64,000 nucleotides of DNA from positions 868,001-932,000 of the forward strand of contig NZ_QYUO01000003.1 in the NCBI RefSeq assembly GCF_003591035.1, in the 5' to 3' direction. The notes beneath the pieces are model-generated. The model made no database searches. It saw nothing but the letters and a program-made list of their open reading frames with translations, and was not told the origin of the DNA. Positions 26,083 to 35,024 of the stretch are shown here, piece after piece (position 1 is the stretch's first letter; every line of letters begins with the position of its first letter). A program made the position numbers and the translations under genes. The stretch comes from Noviherbaspirillum saxi. GTDB lineage: Bacteria > Pseudomonadota > Gammaproteobacteria > Burkholderiales > Burkholderiaceae_D.

Positions 26083-27294
26083 CTACCAGTGCCACAAGGT
26101 GCCGTCATGCGCCAGACGGTTGACCGGCAGCGAAGCGGGCTTGTACGGATATCTTGCCGCAAGCTCTTCATCGATTTCCACGCCATGTCCCGGCGCTTCG
26201 CCCGGATGCAGGAAACCGTCTTCAAAGGTGTATGCATGCGGGAAGACGGCATCGGTTTCATTGGTGTGACGCATGTACTCCTGTATGCCGAAGTTGGGCA
26301 CCCATAAATCGAAGTGAAGCGCGGCGCCCATGCATACCGGCGACAGGTCGGTCGCGCCATGCGATCCGGTGCGTACCTGATACAGGCTGGCAAAATCGGC
26401 GATGCGCCGCATCTGGGTAATGCCGCCCGCATGCACGACCGTCGTTCGGATGTAGTCGATCAGCTGCTGTTGGATCAGGTCCTTGCAATCCCAGATCGAA
26501 TTGAAGATCTCGCCAACTGCCAATGGCGTCGTGGTGTGCTGCCGGATCAGGCGAAAGCTTTCCTGGTTTTCCGCCGGCGTCGCGTCCTCCATCCAGAACA
26601 GATGGTAAGGCTCAAGCGATTTGCCAAGTCGCGCCGCTTCGATCGGGGCCAGGCGGTGATGCACGTCATGCAGCAGATGGATGTCGGGCCCCACCGCTTC
26701 GCGTACCGCAGCAAACAGTTTTGGTGCATGCAGCAGATAGCGTTCGGTACTCCAGTCGTGTTCGGAGGGCAGCGAACTGTCCGCCGGTTCATAAAACATG
26801 GAGCCGCGTCCCACGCCATAGACCTTGTTGAGTCCGGGTACACCGGATTGCGCGCGGATCGCCTTGTAACCCAGTTCCTTGTAATGCAGGACTTGCTTCA
26901 CGGTTTCATCGATATCGGCGCCATTCGCATGCCCGTACACCATGACGCCGGAACGGCTTCTCCCGCCAAGCAGCTGATACAGGGGCATGCCGGCCGCCTT
27001 TGCCTTGATATCCCATAGCGCCGTGTCGACTGCTGCGATCGCCGACATGGTGACCGGCCCGCGTCGCCAGTACGCACCGCGGTACAGGTATTGCCAGATA
27101 TCTTCTATCTGGTGCGCATCACGCCTAATCAGGCAAGGGATTACATGATCAGCGAGATAGGATGCAACAGACAGTTCGCGTCCGTTCAGGGTGGCGTCGC
27201 CGATGCCGGTCAGGCCATCATCGGTAACGATTTTCAGGGTAACGAAATTGCGACCGGGACAGCAGACTATGACTTTGGCATCGATGATCTTCAT
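26083..27294 (-). CDS. manD: Enolase-superfamily D-mannonate dehydratase (ManD/RspA type)
   Basis: A 403-residue enolase-superfamily enzyme of the ManD subgroup, which dehydrates D-mannonate (or D-gluconate) to 2-keto-3-deoxy-D-gluconate. The amino-terminal capping region is residues 1-110 and the barrel follows. Likely metal ligands are the D and E of LLHDVHHR (about 210), [10 protein letters not shown] (about 236) and AVGEIFNS (about 262). The catalytic region has GGITQMRRI (about 290) and [12 protein letters not shown] (about 312). ATG 27294 gives the family start MKIIDAKV; the frame can extend only to a TTG at 27306. It is convergent with the TRAP operon and followed upstream by the reductase gene, suggesting one minus-strand operon. 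Confidence 0.87.
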   Translation of the reverse strand: MKIIDAKVIVCCPGRNFVTLKIVTDDGLTGIGDATLNGRELSVASYLADHVIPCLIRRDAHQIEDIWQYLYRGAYWRRGPVTMSAIAAVDTALWDIKAKAAGMPLYQLLGGRSRSGVMVYGHANGADIDETVKQVLHYKELGYKAIRAQSGVPGLNKVYGVGRGSMFYEPADSSLPSEHDWSTERYLLHAPKLFAAVREAVGPDIHLLHDVHHRLAPIEAARLGKSLEPYHLFWMEDATPAENQESFRLIRQHTTTPLAVGEIFNSIWDCKDLIQQQLIDYIRTTVVHAGGITQMRRIADFASLYQVRTGSHGATDLSPVCMGAALHFDLWVPNFGIQEYMRHTNETDAVFPHAYTFEDGFLHPGEAPGHGVEIDEELAARYPYKPASLPVNRLAHDGTLWHW

Positions 27295-27359
27295 TGCTTG
27301 TTCCAAAATGGATGTGCAGTGGATGGGTAGGGCGGATATATGAAACAGTGCGACTTGGG

Positions 27360-28832
27360 TCAGCGCCGCTCCGCATAAGCGGCGACGGTCGTACGGCTGC
27401 CGTAGCGTTGCAAATGATCGAGCGCGGCAATCAATTCATTCCTGAGTCGCTGGCTTTGCGGCAGATTGTCGCCGAACATCGACCGGATCGACAGGACCCG
27501 GTCGACGATGTCGGATGGATCGCTGCGCGCCATCTTTTCCAGTTGCCCCGCGATAGGGTCTTGCACCAGGATCGGTTTTCCCTGCTCATCTATGCCGCTG
27601 ACATAGCGCATCCATGCCGCCAATCCCAGCGCGCCCAGCCGGATTGGACGCCCTGCAGCAAGGTTGTCGCGCAAAATGGACAGCAGGCGCTGCGGAAGCT
27701 TTTGCGAGCCGTCCATCGCGATCTGATAACAGCGATGCGGCAGCGAAGAGTTTGCGAAACGTTCAAGCAACTGCGCCTGGTAAGTATCAAGATCCTGCCC
27801 CGGTACGGGGGAAAGGGTCGGCGCCGCTTCCTCTTTCATGAAGCGCCGCACCAGTGTCGCGTAGGAGGGCGCGCGCATTGCCTGGTATATGTATTCATCA
27901 CCGCCCAGATAGCCCAGATAGGCAAGCATGGAATTGCTGCTGTTGAGCAGGCGCAGCTTCATTTCCTCGAAGGGTTGCACGTCCGCGACGATTTGTGCTC
28001 CGCCTGCTTCCCACATCGGACGACCCGCGCCGAAGTTGTCCTGGATAACCCACTGCCGGAACGGCTCACCCCATACTGCCGCTCTGTCTTCGACGCCGAG
28101 CAGCTCGCGGACTTCCTGGAGCGTGGACGTTGTCGTCGCAGGCACGATGCGGTCTACCATGGTGTCGGGGAAACAGACGTTGGCGACAATCCATTGCGCC
28201 GTTACTTTGTCCACCGCTTCCGCGAACGCAAGGACGAGTCGCCGCAACACTTTTCCATTGTGTTGCAGGTTGTCGCAGCTCATCACGGTGAGCGGCTGTC
28301 CATGCGCGAGCCGTCGCGCATGCAGACCGGCGAACAGCGTTCCGACCGCGCTTGTCGGTGCTTCCGGCGCGCGCAAATCGTGTGCGATATCTGGATGTGA
28401 GAAATCCAGTGCGCGGGTAGCCGGCTCCAGGGTATAGCCTTTTTCGGTGACGGTGAGCGACACGATACGTGTCTCTGCCGAGCCGATCAGCGCGGGCAGG
28501 CGTCGCGGATCATCGGGTGTGTAAATCACCTCCCGCACGCAACCGATCACTCTGATGCTGGTGTCGGATTCGCCTTTCGTCAATACGGAATAGAGACCGT
28601 CCTGCGCGCGCAAAAGCGTGCCGGCGCTGGCTTGCCGCAAGCTCGCGCCGATGATGCCCCAGTCGCGCGAACCCGAGGCGAGCGCGATTTCGGTGTACAG
28701 CGCCTGATGTGCCCGATGAAATGCGCCGGAACCGAGATGGACGATGCCCGATCTCAAGGCCGCAGGATCGTAGCCGGGGCGGATTGCGGGGGCAAGCTTG
28801 GGCAAGGTGCGAAGCGAGAGCAGTTCCGGCAT
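27360..28832 (-). CDS. uxuB: Mannitol dehydrogenase family: D-fructuronate (tagaturonate) reductase, UxuB-like
   Basis: A 490-residue polyol/hexuronate dehydrogenase. The NAD-binding motif is [17 protein letters not shown] (about residue 29), and other family marks are VTEKGY (about 130), [13 protein letters not shown] (about 192) and the catalytic [15 protein letters not shown] (about 290, normally with a Lys, here with Asn-Ser-Ser before the Met, so the family's K-S-x2-H region should be checked). UxuB reduces D-fructuronate to D-mannonate. ATG 28832 gives the right start. It shares the operator region at 28860 with the divergent SDR gene and lies upstream of the dehydratase that would use its product. 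Confidence 0.82.
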   Translation of the reverse strand: MPELLSLRTLPKLAPAIRPGYDPAALRSGIVHLGSGAFHRAHQALYTEIALASGSRDWGIIGASLRQASAGTLLRAQDGLYSVLTKGESDTSIRVIGCVREVIYTPDDPRRLPALIGSAETRIVSLTVTEKGYTLEPATRALDFSHPDIAHDLRAPEAPTSAVGTLFAGLHARRLAHGQPLTVMSCDNLQHNGKVLRRLVLAFAEAVDKVTAQWIVANVCFPDTMVDRIVPATTTSTLQEVRELLGVEDRAAVWGEPFRQWVIQDNFGAGRPMWEAGGAQIVADVQPFEEMKLRLLNSSNSMLAYLGYLGGDEYIYQAMRAPSYATLVRRFMKEEAAPTLSPVPGQDLDTYQAQLLERFANSSLPHRCYQIAMDGSQKLPQRLLSILRDNLAAGRPIRLGALGLAAWMRYVSGIDEQGKPILVQDPIAGQLEKMARSDPSDIVDRVLSIRSMFGDNLPQSQRLRNELIAALDHLQRYGSRTTVAAYAERR

Positions 28833-28859
28833 GGTTGCCTCATAAATAAATTGATAAAG

Positions 28860-28870
28860 TGGCCTTACCA
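28860..28870. promoter_or_regulatory. GntR operator 4, TGGCCTTACCA
   Basis: The reverse complement, TGGTAAGGCCA, is identical to operator 2 at 16087. It lies centrally between the divergent reductase and SDR genes. It is framed by a wider TGATAAA/TTTATCA inverted repeat. Both directions of transcription could be controlled. Confidence 0.65.
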
Positions 28871-28920
28871 ATTTATCATATCGAACACTGGCCTTCAACT
28901 TTAAAGAATGGAGAAGACAC

Positions 28921-29664
28921 ATGCCTCGTCTGTCAAACAAGATTGCCCTCGTCACCGCAGCCGGTCAGGGTATCGGCCGCGCCACTGTTGAGGCCTTTGT
29001 GCGCGAAGGCGCACAGGTGATCGCCACCGACATCAACGAGGACTTGTTATCGACGCTCACGGGATGCACTACCCGACGTCTGGATGTCACTAACGCCGAC
29101 GCCATCGCTGCACTGGGCAGGGAGTTCGGGCGCGTGGATGTGCTGTTCAATTGCGCGGGATATGTCGATCACGGCAATATTCTGGAATGCAATGAAGAAG
29201 CCTGGGACTTTTCGTTCGACCTGAATGTGCGCAGCATGTACCGCATGATGCGCACGTTTCTGCCGGCCATGATAGAAGGCGGCGGAGGATCCATCATCAA
29301 TATCTCGTCGGCCGCATCCAGCATCAAGGGTGTGCCAAACCGCTTCGTGTATGGTGCGAGCAAAGCGGCTATCATCGGAATGACGAAATCGGTCGCCGCC
29401 GATTTTGTCACCAAAGGCATACGCTGCAATGCAATCTGCCCCGGTACGATCGAGTCGCCATCACTGCGCCAACGGATAGAAACTCAGGCGCGCAATAGCG
29501 GACAGAGTCTGGAAGCGGTTGAAGCGGCATTCGTTGCACGGCAGCCGCTGGGACGGGTAGGCAAGGCAAGCGAGATCGCGGCACTGGCCGTTTATCTCGC
29601 CTCCGACGAATCCGCATTCACGACGGGTACGACCCAGGTGATTGACGGCGGTTGGTCCAATTAA
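28921..29664 (+). CDS. Short-chain dehydrogenase (2-keto-3-deoxy sugar-acid dehydrogenase-like)
   Basis: A 247-residue SDR with all motifs: NAD-binding TAAGQGIGRA (about 12), NCAGYVD (about 79), catalytic Ser in ISSAAS (about 130), YGASK with Tyr and Lys (about 146) and ICPGTIESP (about 178). The order of residues resembles L-2-keto-3-deoxyfuconate dehydrogenases. It diverges from the reductase gene and is followed by an FAH-family hydrolase. This pairing is the one seen in the non-phosphorylating L-fucose/L-rhamnose pathways. A parallel role on 2-keto-3-deoxygluconate is inferred. Confidence 0.88.
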   Translation: MPRLSNKIALVTAAGQGIGRATVEAFVREGAQVIATDINEDLLSTLTGCTTRRLDVTNADAIAALGREFGRVDVLFNCAGYVDHGNILECNEEAWDFSFDLNVRSMYRMMRTFLPAMIEGGGGSIINISSAASSIKGVPNRFVYGASKAAIIGMTKSVAADFVTKGIRCNAICPGTIESPSLRQRIETQARNSGQSLEAVEAAFVARQPLGRVGKASEIAALAVYLASDESAFTTGTTQVIDGGWSN

Positions 29665-29686
29665 GATTTTTGACGAAGGAACAGAT

Positions 29687-30553
29687 ATGAAGTTGATGCG
29701 ATACGGGAAAAAAGGCAACGAGAAACCGGCAGCACTGGATGCGAACGGACAGGTGTGCGACCTGTCGTCGGTCATTTCGGATATCGACGCAAGCAGTCTC
29801 TCGCCAACTGGCTTGGCCAAGCTGGCTGAGGTCGATCTGAATCGCCTGCCGATCGTCACCGACGTGGGCCGCATCGCGCCGCCCTATGCGGGGATGGGCA
29901 AGTTCATTTGCGTTGGTTTGAACTATGCCGACCATGCCGCGGAATCGAATCTGCCTGTACCGCCGGAACCGGTGCTGTTCATGAAAGCGGCCAGCGCATT
30001 GATCGGCTGTAACGATCCGGTTGTACTGCCGCAGGGCTCGGTGAAGACCGACTGGGAAGTCGAACTGGGTGTCGTGATCGGCACCAAGGCGCGCTACGTA
30101 AGCGAAGATACTGCGCTGGATCATGTTGCCGGATACTGCGTGGTGAACGACATCTCCGAGCGCGAATATCAGATCGAACGCGCAGGCCAGTGGGACAAGG
30201 GCAAGGGCTGCGATACCTTCGGACCGGTCGGCCCCTGGCTGGTCACGCGCGACGAAGTACCCGATCCGCAAAACCTGGACATGTGGCTGGAAGTAAACGG
30301 CAAGCGCTTTCAGAACGGCAGCACCCGCACCATGGTCTACAAGGTTGCCCACCTGGTCAGCTACATCAGCCGCTTCATGACACTCTATCCAGGAGATATC
30401 ATCAGCACCGGAACGCCGCCGGGCGTCGGCATGGGACAAAAGCCGTTACCGATTTATCTCAAGGCCGGTGATGTCATGCGACTGGGAATAGCGGGTCTGG
30501 GCGAACAGCGGCAGACAGTGCATGAATGGAATCCGTCGCTGATCGACGACTGA
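29687..30553 (+). CDS. Fumarylacetoacetate hydrolase family protein (diketo-acid hydrolase)
   Basis: A 288-residue FAH-family protein. The catalytic domain starts at about 75 (FICVGLNYADHAAES), with metal ligands expected in VELGVVIGTKA (about 131) and VVNDISERE (about 161), and TGTPPGVGMG at about 245. ATG 29687 with GAAGGA upstream is 22 bases past the SDR stop, so the two are co-transcribed. In the L-fucose pathway the homologue hydrolyses 2,4-diketo-3-deoxy-L-fuconate to pyruvate and lactate. Here the product may be pyruvate plus glycerate. Confidence 0.88.
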   Translation: MKLMRYGKKGNEKPAALDANGQVCDLSSVISDIDASSLSPTGLAKLAEVDLNRLPIVTDVGRIAPPYAGMGKFICVGLNYADHAAESNLPVPPEPVLFMKAASALIGCNDPVVLPQGSVKTDWEVELGVVIGTKARYVSEDTALDHVAGYCVVNDISEREYQIERAGQWDKGKGCDTFGPVGPWLVTRDEVPDPQNLDMWLEVNGKRFQNGSTRTMVYKVAHLVSYISRFMTLYPGDIISTGTPPGVGMGQKPLPIYLKAGDVMRLGIAGLGEQRQTVHEWNPSLIDD

Positions 30554-30619
30554 CAGGCATACCTCTCTGCAGCGAGGCGTGGGGACGATCCGGCAGTGGT
30601 TGCCACGTCGCCGATATCT

Positions 30620-31330
30620 TCACGCCGTATCGTAAGGCGCCCTGTTTGCAGTGGCCGTGGCGCGGATTGCGGCGAACGTCCCCGTTCCCAGCCAGCGCCA
30701 GAGATCTTCGGCATCGTGCGATGGACCTTCCACGCGCAACTCCCTGGCCTGCAACACTTCCTTCGGCGTTCGGTCGCCCATCCATACTTCGGTCAGTGCG
30801 CGTACGCTCGATCGCACGATCAGGATCGGATCGCGCCCAGGGTCGTCGCGACACAAGTCGGCGGTGCCGTTGTCGACAATCAGCCACCACATTTTCTCGC
30901 CGGTGCGTGCATCATGGAACAGGAACTGGATGACAACCGGGCGTGGCGGGAATTCCGCAATACGTACCGAACGCCGTATATCCCACATCAGTAAAGAGGC
31001 ATCCAGTTCATTGTCGCGCAGGCGGCTGCCCATCCAGCGTGCGCCCCAAGTCCCGAGGGCCATGATGATGGGCCTTAACTCATCGCCGGCTTCGGTCAGG
31101 CTGTATTCCCAGACCTTGCCGACAGCCGTGCGGCGTATTACCCCGATTTCTTCCAGATGGCGCAAGCGCTGCGACAGCAAACTGGTGGACATGCGCGGCA
31201 CGCCCCGATGCAAGTCATTGAAGCGCCTGCTTCCCAGCAGCAATTCGCGCACGACGAGTGGCGTCCAGCGTTCGCACAATGCTTCGGCGCCGCGCGCCAC
31301 CGTACAGAACTGACCATAGCTTTCATCCAT
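30620..31330 (-). CDS. HxlR-family transcriptional regulator with C-terminal SCP2-like domain
   Basis: A 236-residue regulator. The HxlR winged helix spans residues 10-95: ERWTPLVVRELLLGSRRFNDLHRGVPRMSTSLLSQRL (shown as a landmark only in part) followed by LEEIGVIRR. The second half (about 125-220) has a sterol-carrier-like pattern often seen in these regulators. GGAGG lies 5 bases before ATG 31330. It diverges from the methyltransferase at 31519 and probably senses a redox-active or electrophilic ligand. Confidence 0.85.
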   Translation of the reverse strand: MDESYGQFCTVARGAEALCERWTPLVVRELLLGSRRFNDLHRGVPRMSTSLLSQRLRHLEEIGVIRRTAVGKVWEYSLTEAGDELRPIIMALGTWGARWMGSRLRDNELDASLLMWDIRRSVRIAEFPPRPVVIQFLFHDARTGEKMWWLIVDNGTADLCRDDPGRDPILIVRSSVRALTEVWMGDRTPKEVLQARELRVEGPSHDAEDLWRWLGTGTFAAIRATATANRAPYDTA

Positions 31331-31518
31331 GAAAGCCTCCGCAGACTAAACGCTTCAGATTCTGGACTGGACGTACTTGCGGGTCAAGCGCAGTCTAAGC
31401 AAATCCTGACCGGAGACAGGAAGCGATGGAACAAGTGCATTAGTTGAAAGTAATGTTGGTAGTTATTACGCACTGCCTGATCGCAATGCCCAACTTTTCA
31501 ATTCAAGGAGTAATGAAC

Positions 31519-32337
31519 ATGACTGCGATGACCCCCGAGATGGAAGCGTTGAAAACACGCCTCAAAGCAACATGGATGTCAGGTGACTATGGCCATTTTG
31601 CCAAATACCTGGAGCCCGGCGCGCTGGACTTCCTGAAACGTCTGGAACTGACGCCGGGTACGCGCATGCTCGACGTCGCTTGCGGTGCAGGACAGATCGC
31701 CATTCCGGCGGCGCGTGCCGGCGTCGAGGTAACGGGCGTCGATATTGCATCCAATCTGATCGAGCAAGCGAGGACGCGCGCCAAGGAGGAAGGCGTCGAC
31801 GCGCAGTTCGACGAAGGCGATGCCGAAATGCTGGCGTATCCGGATGCGAGCTTCGACGTGGTGGTCAGCTTGATCGGCGCCATGTTCGCACCGCGTCCTG
31901 AACATGTTGCGGCCGAACTCATCCGTGTTTGCCGTCCGGGCGGCCGCATCGTCATGGCCAACTGGACGCCGGAAGGCCACGTCGGTCAAATGTTCAAGAC
32001 CATAGGCAAGCATGTGCCCCCGCCTGCCTTGATGGCGCCTCCTGTGAAATGGGGCGATGAAGCAACTGTTCGAGAGCGCCTGGGGCAGGGCACCACCGGT
32101 GTGCATACCAACAAGCGCATGTATCCGATGGTTTATCCTTTTCCGCCGGCCGATGTGGTGGAATTCTTCTTCAAGTATTACGGGCCGACAAATCGCGCAC
32201 TGGCTGCGCTTGACACCGATGGCCAAGCCGCATTGCGCGAAGATCTGGTGCGTCTGTGGACAGCCAACAATCATGCGAGCGATGGTACGACAGCCGTTGA
32301 TTCGGAATATCTTGAAGTGATGGCGATCCGTGGTTAG
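31519..32337 (+). CDS. Class I SAM-dependent methyltransferase
   Basis: A 272-residue methyltransferase. The SAM-binding motif I is [19 protein letters not shown] (about residue 52), followed by the acidic [10 protein letters not shown] at motif [18 protein letters not shown] (about 100) and [12 protein letters not shown] (about 150). I chose ATG 31519 because AAGGAG ends 8 bases before it; ATG 31513 has only two. It diverges from the HxlR gene. The substrate is not evident; the family includes UbiE-like and small-molecule methyltransferases. Confidence 0.86.
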   Translation: MTAMTPEMEALKTRLKATWMSGDYGHFAKYLEPGALDFLKRLELTPGTRMLDVACGAGQIAIPAARAGVEVTGVDIASNLIEQARTRAKEEGVDAQFDEGDAEMLAYPDASFDVVVSLIGAMFAPRPEHVAAELIRVCRPGGRIVMANWTPEGHVGQMFKTIGKHVPPPALMAPPVKWGDEATVRERLGQGTTGVHTNKRMYPMVYPFPPADVVEFFFKYYGPTNRALAALDTDGQAALREDLVRLWTANNHASDGTTAVDSEYLEVMAIRG

Positions 32338-32359
32338 GAAGGGCGACTGTGATCGCAAT

Positions 32360-32388
32360 AAAAAAAACGCCCTTCACAAGGAAGGGCG
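32360..32388 (-). terminator. Intrinsic terminator of the pyruvate kinase gene
   Basis: On the minus strand CGCCCTTC pairs with GAAGGGCG (32368-32375 with 32381-32388) around a five-base loop, followed by an eight-T run (32360-32367). It lies about 165 bases past the pyruvate kinase stop. On the plus strand the hairpin has no T-run. Confidence 0.85.
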
Positions 32389-32552
32389 AAAGGGAGGGAC
32401 GAGCTCCCGGAGGTAATCTGTTGAGCGTTCGCCTCATCAAGCGCACGATGAATGGCTTTGTTCGCTTGATGCCATCGGCTTGGCGCCGCTATGCGTTGCC
32501 TTGATGACGGAACGCTTTATTCACTTCCCAATTGATCAGGCTGATGTATGGA

Positions 32553-34094
32553 TTATTCCGACCCTATCGGCAAAAAATAAGGATCGCGCATGCGATATCC
32601 GGAGTTTGGTTCGGTGGTGGCAAGTTCTTCCGCCGACACCCCTGCAATACTGGCGGCAGTCGATGACGGCCACACAATACGCATCAGATTGGTTGACCCG
32701 GGTACGCCAAACGGCGTGCCGGCGACAACCACTAGCGGCAACATCGGTACGCTAAAGCCATGCTGTGCGGCTGCTCGAACCGCGTTATCGACCATTTCTT
32801 CGATACTGCCCACATCGGGCGCACAGACCGAATGAACACCCCATACCAAGGCAAGGCGCCGCGAAACATGAAGGTTCGGCGTCAGGCTCAGGATCGGTGT
32901 TCGCGGGCGTTCATGCGCGACGCGCAATGTCGTCGCTCCTGAGGAGGTATAAGTAACGGTAGCGACTACCGGAAGAATATCCGCTACGGTGCGAATCGCC
33001 GCGCAGATCGCATCGGTCGCACTTTCGTTCTTTCGATGGATGACCGCATTCATCATCGTGCGTTGCAGCGGGTCGCTTTCAATCGATGTAATGATCCTGT
33101 CCATCATCCGGACTGCTTCCACCGGATAGGCCCCGGATGCAGACTCGGCGGACAGCATTACCGCATCGGCACCGTCGTACACCGCTGTTGCCACATCACT
33201 TGCTTCCGCTCGTGTCGGTGTAGGCGCGGCAATCATCGACTCGAGCATTTGAGTGGCCACTACCACCGGTTTTCCCGCTTCCCGGCATGCGCGAACAATT
33301 CGCTTTTGCAGTACGGGTACCAGCTCCGCCGGCAACTCGACCCCCAGGTCACCCCGCGCTACCATGACGCCGTCCGCCTGTTCGACAATGGCATCGAGGG
33401 AATCGATCGCAGACGGTTTTTCTAGTTTTGCCATTACCGCCGCGCGTCCGGCAACGATGGTTTTCAATTCAATCACGTCCTCGGGACACTGTACAAATGA
33501 TAGTGCGATCCAGTCCACTCCAAGTTCGAGGCCGAATTCGAGGTCTGCCTTATCCTTTTCCGTCAATGCAGACAACGGCAAAATCGTTCCAGGAACGTTG
33601 ACGCCTTTGCGGTCAGAGACCGTACCGGAATTGACTACAACGGTTTCAGCATAGTTTGAGCCACAGGAGACGATACGCAGCCTTACTTTGCCATCGTCGA
33701 TAAGCAATTCATGTCCCGGCTGAACCGCAGCGAAAATTTCCGGATGCAAGAGCGGTGCACGATCTTTATTGCCAGGAGTCGGATCGAGATCAAGCCGGAA
33801 CGATTGACCTGCTTTGAGTGTTTCTTTTCCGGCGGCGAACGTGCCAAGCCTAAGCTTAGGGCCCTGCAAGTCGAGCAAAATTCCTATAGGGCGGCTGGAC
33901 TCTTTCTCGAGACTGCGGATCGCTTGATATCGGCTGCGATGATCTGCATATGAGCCGTGGCTGAAGTTCAACCGGAAAATATCCGCACCGTTTTCATACA
34001 GCTCACGGATGATTTCCGGTGTCGAACTGGCAGGACCGAGGGTCGCCAGGATTTTCGTATTACGTTTGCGGCGTACGCCAATTCTGGTATTCAT
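32553..34094 (-). CDS. pyk: Pyruvate kinase
   Basis: A 513-residue pyruvate kinase (phosphoenolpyruvate plus ADP to pyruvate plus ATP). The active site is intact: FRLNFSHG (about residue 39, with the Arg, Asn and Ser that bind the substrate and K+), LLDLQGPKLRLG (about 70), the Lys/Glu in MAKLEKPSA (about 220), ARGDLGVEL with the Mg-ligand Asp (about 246) and VATQMLESM (about 280). The C-terminal domain ends GTPFGVPGSTNLMRI and has an extra 35-residue tail. ATG 34094 is preceded by GGAGGGG. Its promoter has the LysR-type dyad of the gene set, and it lies apart from any other glycolytic gene but enolase. Confidence 0.95.
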   Translation of the reverse strand: MNTRIGVRRKRNTKILATLGPASSTPEIIRELYENGADIFRLNFSHGSYADHRSRYQAIRSLEKESSRPIGILLDLQGPKLRLGTFAAGKETLKAGQSFRLDLDPTPGNKDRAPLLHPEIFAAVQPGHELLIDDGKVRLRIVSCGSNYAETVVVNSGTVSDRKGVNVPGTILPLSALTEKDKADLEFGLELGVDWIALSFVQCPEDVIELKTIVAGRAAVMAKLEKPSAIDSLDAIVEQADGVMVARGDLGVELPAELVPVLQKRIVRACREAGKPVVVATQMLESMIAAPTPTRAEASDVATAVYDGADAVMLSAESASGAYPVEAVRMMDRIITSIESDPLQRTMMNAVIHRKNESATDAICAAIRTVADILPVVATVTYTSSGATTLRVAHERPRTPILSLTPNLHVSRRLALVWGVHSVCAPDVGSIEEMVDNAVRAAAQHGFSVPMLPLVVVAGTPFGVPGSTNLMRIVWPSSTAASIAGVSAEELATTEPNSGYRMRDPYFLPIGSE

Positions 34095-34153
34095 TAATGC
34101 CCCTCCATTAAACTTGGATTCGGTTAAGCAGGTATGCAACCGTCGTTTTAAAA

Positions 34154-34219
34154 ACTATAGATGCTGGACATCAATCAGGCCAATCGTAATTCCTTATTCC
34201 TTGCATCACTCTTTCTTAT
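34154..34219 (-). promoter_or_regulatory. Promoter with LysR-type box before pyruvate kinase
   Basis: On the minus strand: ATAAGAAA (34212-34219), the dyad ATAA-N7-CGAT (34183-34197), a -35 TTGGCC touching it, an 18-base spacer and -10 TATAGT (34154-34159). The same order and spacing occurs before enolase, both binding-protein genes and the second ATPase gene. Thirty-eight bases of this segment match 29 of 38 with the enolase site. Confidence 0.78.
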
Positions 34220-34434
34220 TCGTCGATCATGGCCCGCATTGTCACGATGTCTTTTGATCGGATGAAGGCAATCGTGTCCTGCGAATAAGAGCAACTCGAG
34301 CTCACTTAAGCCGCAAGTAAGCGGAACGCAAGCGTTCAAGTTCTTCATCGACATGGCGAGTGAAAGCCCGCAAGCCGTGTTGCGTCGACTGAACAGTTTT
34401 CGTATGGATGTGAGGCTGGTAAAGCGGCGTGCTA

Positions 34435-34613
34435 CTTAGGAACGTGCACGAAATAATTTCCCGATTTGGTTCACGTCTGACGGGCGCGCTGCAGCGTTGC
34501 TCGGCGTCGCCATAGCTCGCTATGACTCCTTCTCGCGCCCCTCGGCGGGCCCCTTGCATCGCATCCCGTCGGACGCGTCCAAATCGGTAACTTATTCCGT
34601 ACACATTCCTTAG
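34435..34613. mobile_element. MITE-like element with 35-bp terminal inverted repeats
   Basis: The left end (34435-34469) and the complement of the right end (34579-34613) match at all but about six of 35 positions, sharing GGAA-GTG-ACG and CCGATTTGG words. The 109-base middle is GC-rich and codes for nothing. There is no transposase. It sits in the gap between the pyruvate kinase promoter and the ABC operon's last hairpin. Confidence 0.62.
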
Positions 34614-34812
34614 TAACGTGGCTTTATGTAATGCCCAGCCAAGCATTCAGTCAGCAACTGATGATGGCACCATGGCGGACGACCGTCTCGGTTTACAGGA
34701 GGTGGTGTCGCAGACGGCGATTTATGTCGCCCCGGAATTGCCTGCCGTTGATCCAACATTCCAGGCTGACTATCACCGGCCGCTGTTGTACATGGAACTT
34801 CGGTACAGTCCG

Positions 34813-34847
34813 GCTGCGCTATCGAGAGTTTTTTACGATAGCGCAGC
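34813..34847 (-). terminator. Strong hairpin after the ABC operon
   Basis: GCTGCGCTATCG pairs perfectly with CGATAGCGCAGC (34813-34824 with 34836-34847) around an 11-base loop. It lies just past a 47-codon frame that follows the ATPase gene. A T-run sits in the loop and none follows the stem, so it is either an atypical terminator or an RNA-stability element. Confidence 0.55.
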
Positions 34848-34853
34848 ACAAAC

Positions 34854-34997
34854 CTATTGCTGCAGATAGCCACGCACTTCAGCCCCGATCATGATTGTGT
34901 CGACCGGGACAACATCAACATGCAGTCTGATAAACTGCGCTTTGATCTGCGAACCATCCGGCCGAGTGAAGCCGATGGTTCGAATGCGGTCTATCAT
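34854..34997 (-). CDS. Possible small protein at the end of the ABC operon
   Basis: A 47-residue frame starting MIDRIRTIGFTRPDGS that begins 27 bases after the ATPase stop and ends 7 bases before a strong hairpin. The alternating hydrophobic pattern (VDVVPVDTIMIGAEV) suggests beta strands rather than chance. The ribosome site is weak (GAGG, far). It may be co-translated with the ATPase. No family was recognised. Confidence 0.35.
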   Translation of the reverse strand: MIDRIRTIGFTRPDGSQIKAQFIRLHVDVVPVDTIMIGAEVRGYLQQ

Positions 34998-35024
34998 TCT
35001 TTACGCCCTCGGCGCATGCCGGGA

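Noticed and set aside
34813..34847. A classical Rho-independent terminator at the ABC operon end
   Set aside because: The stem is perfect but the T-run is in the loop and none follows the stem, so it is listed as a hairpin with reduced confidence.
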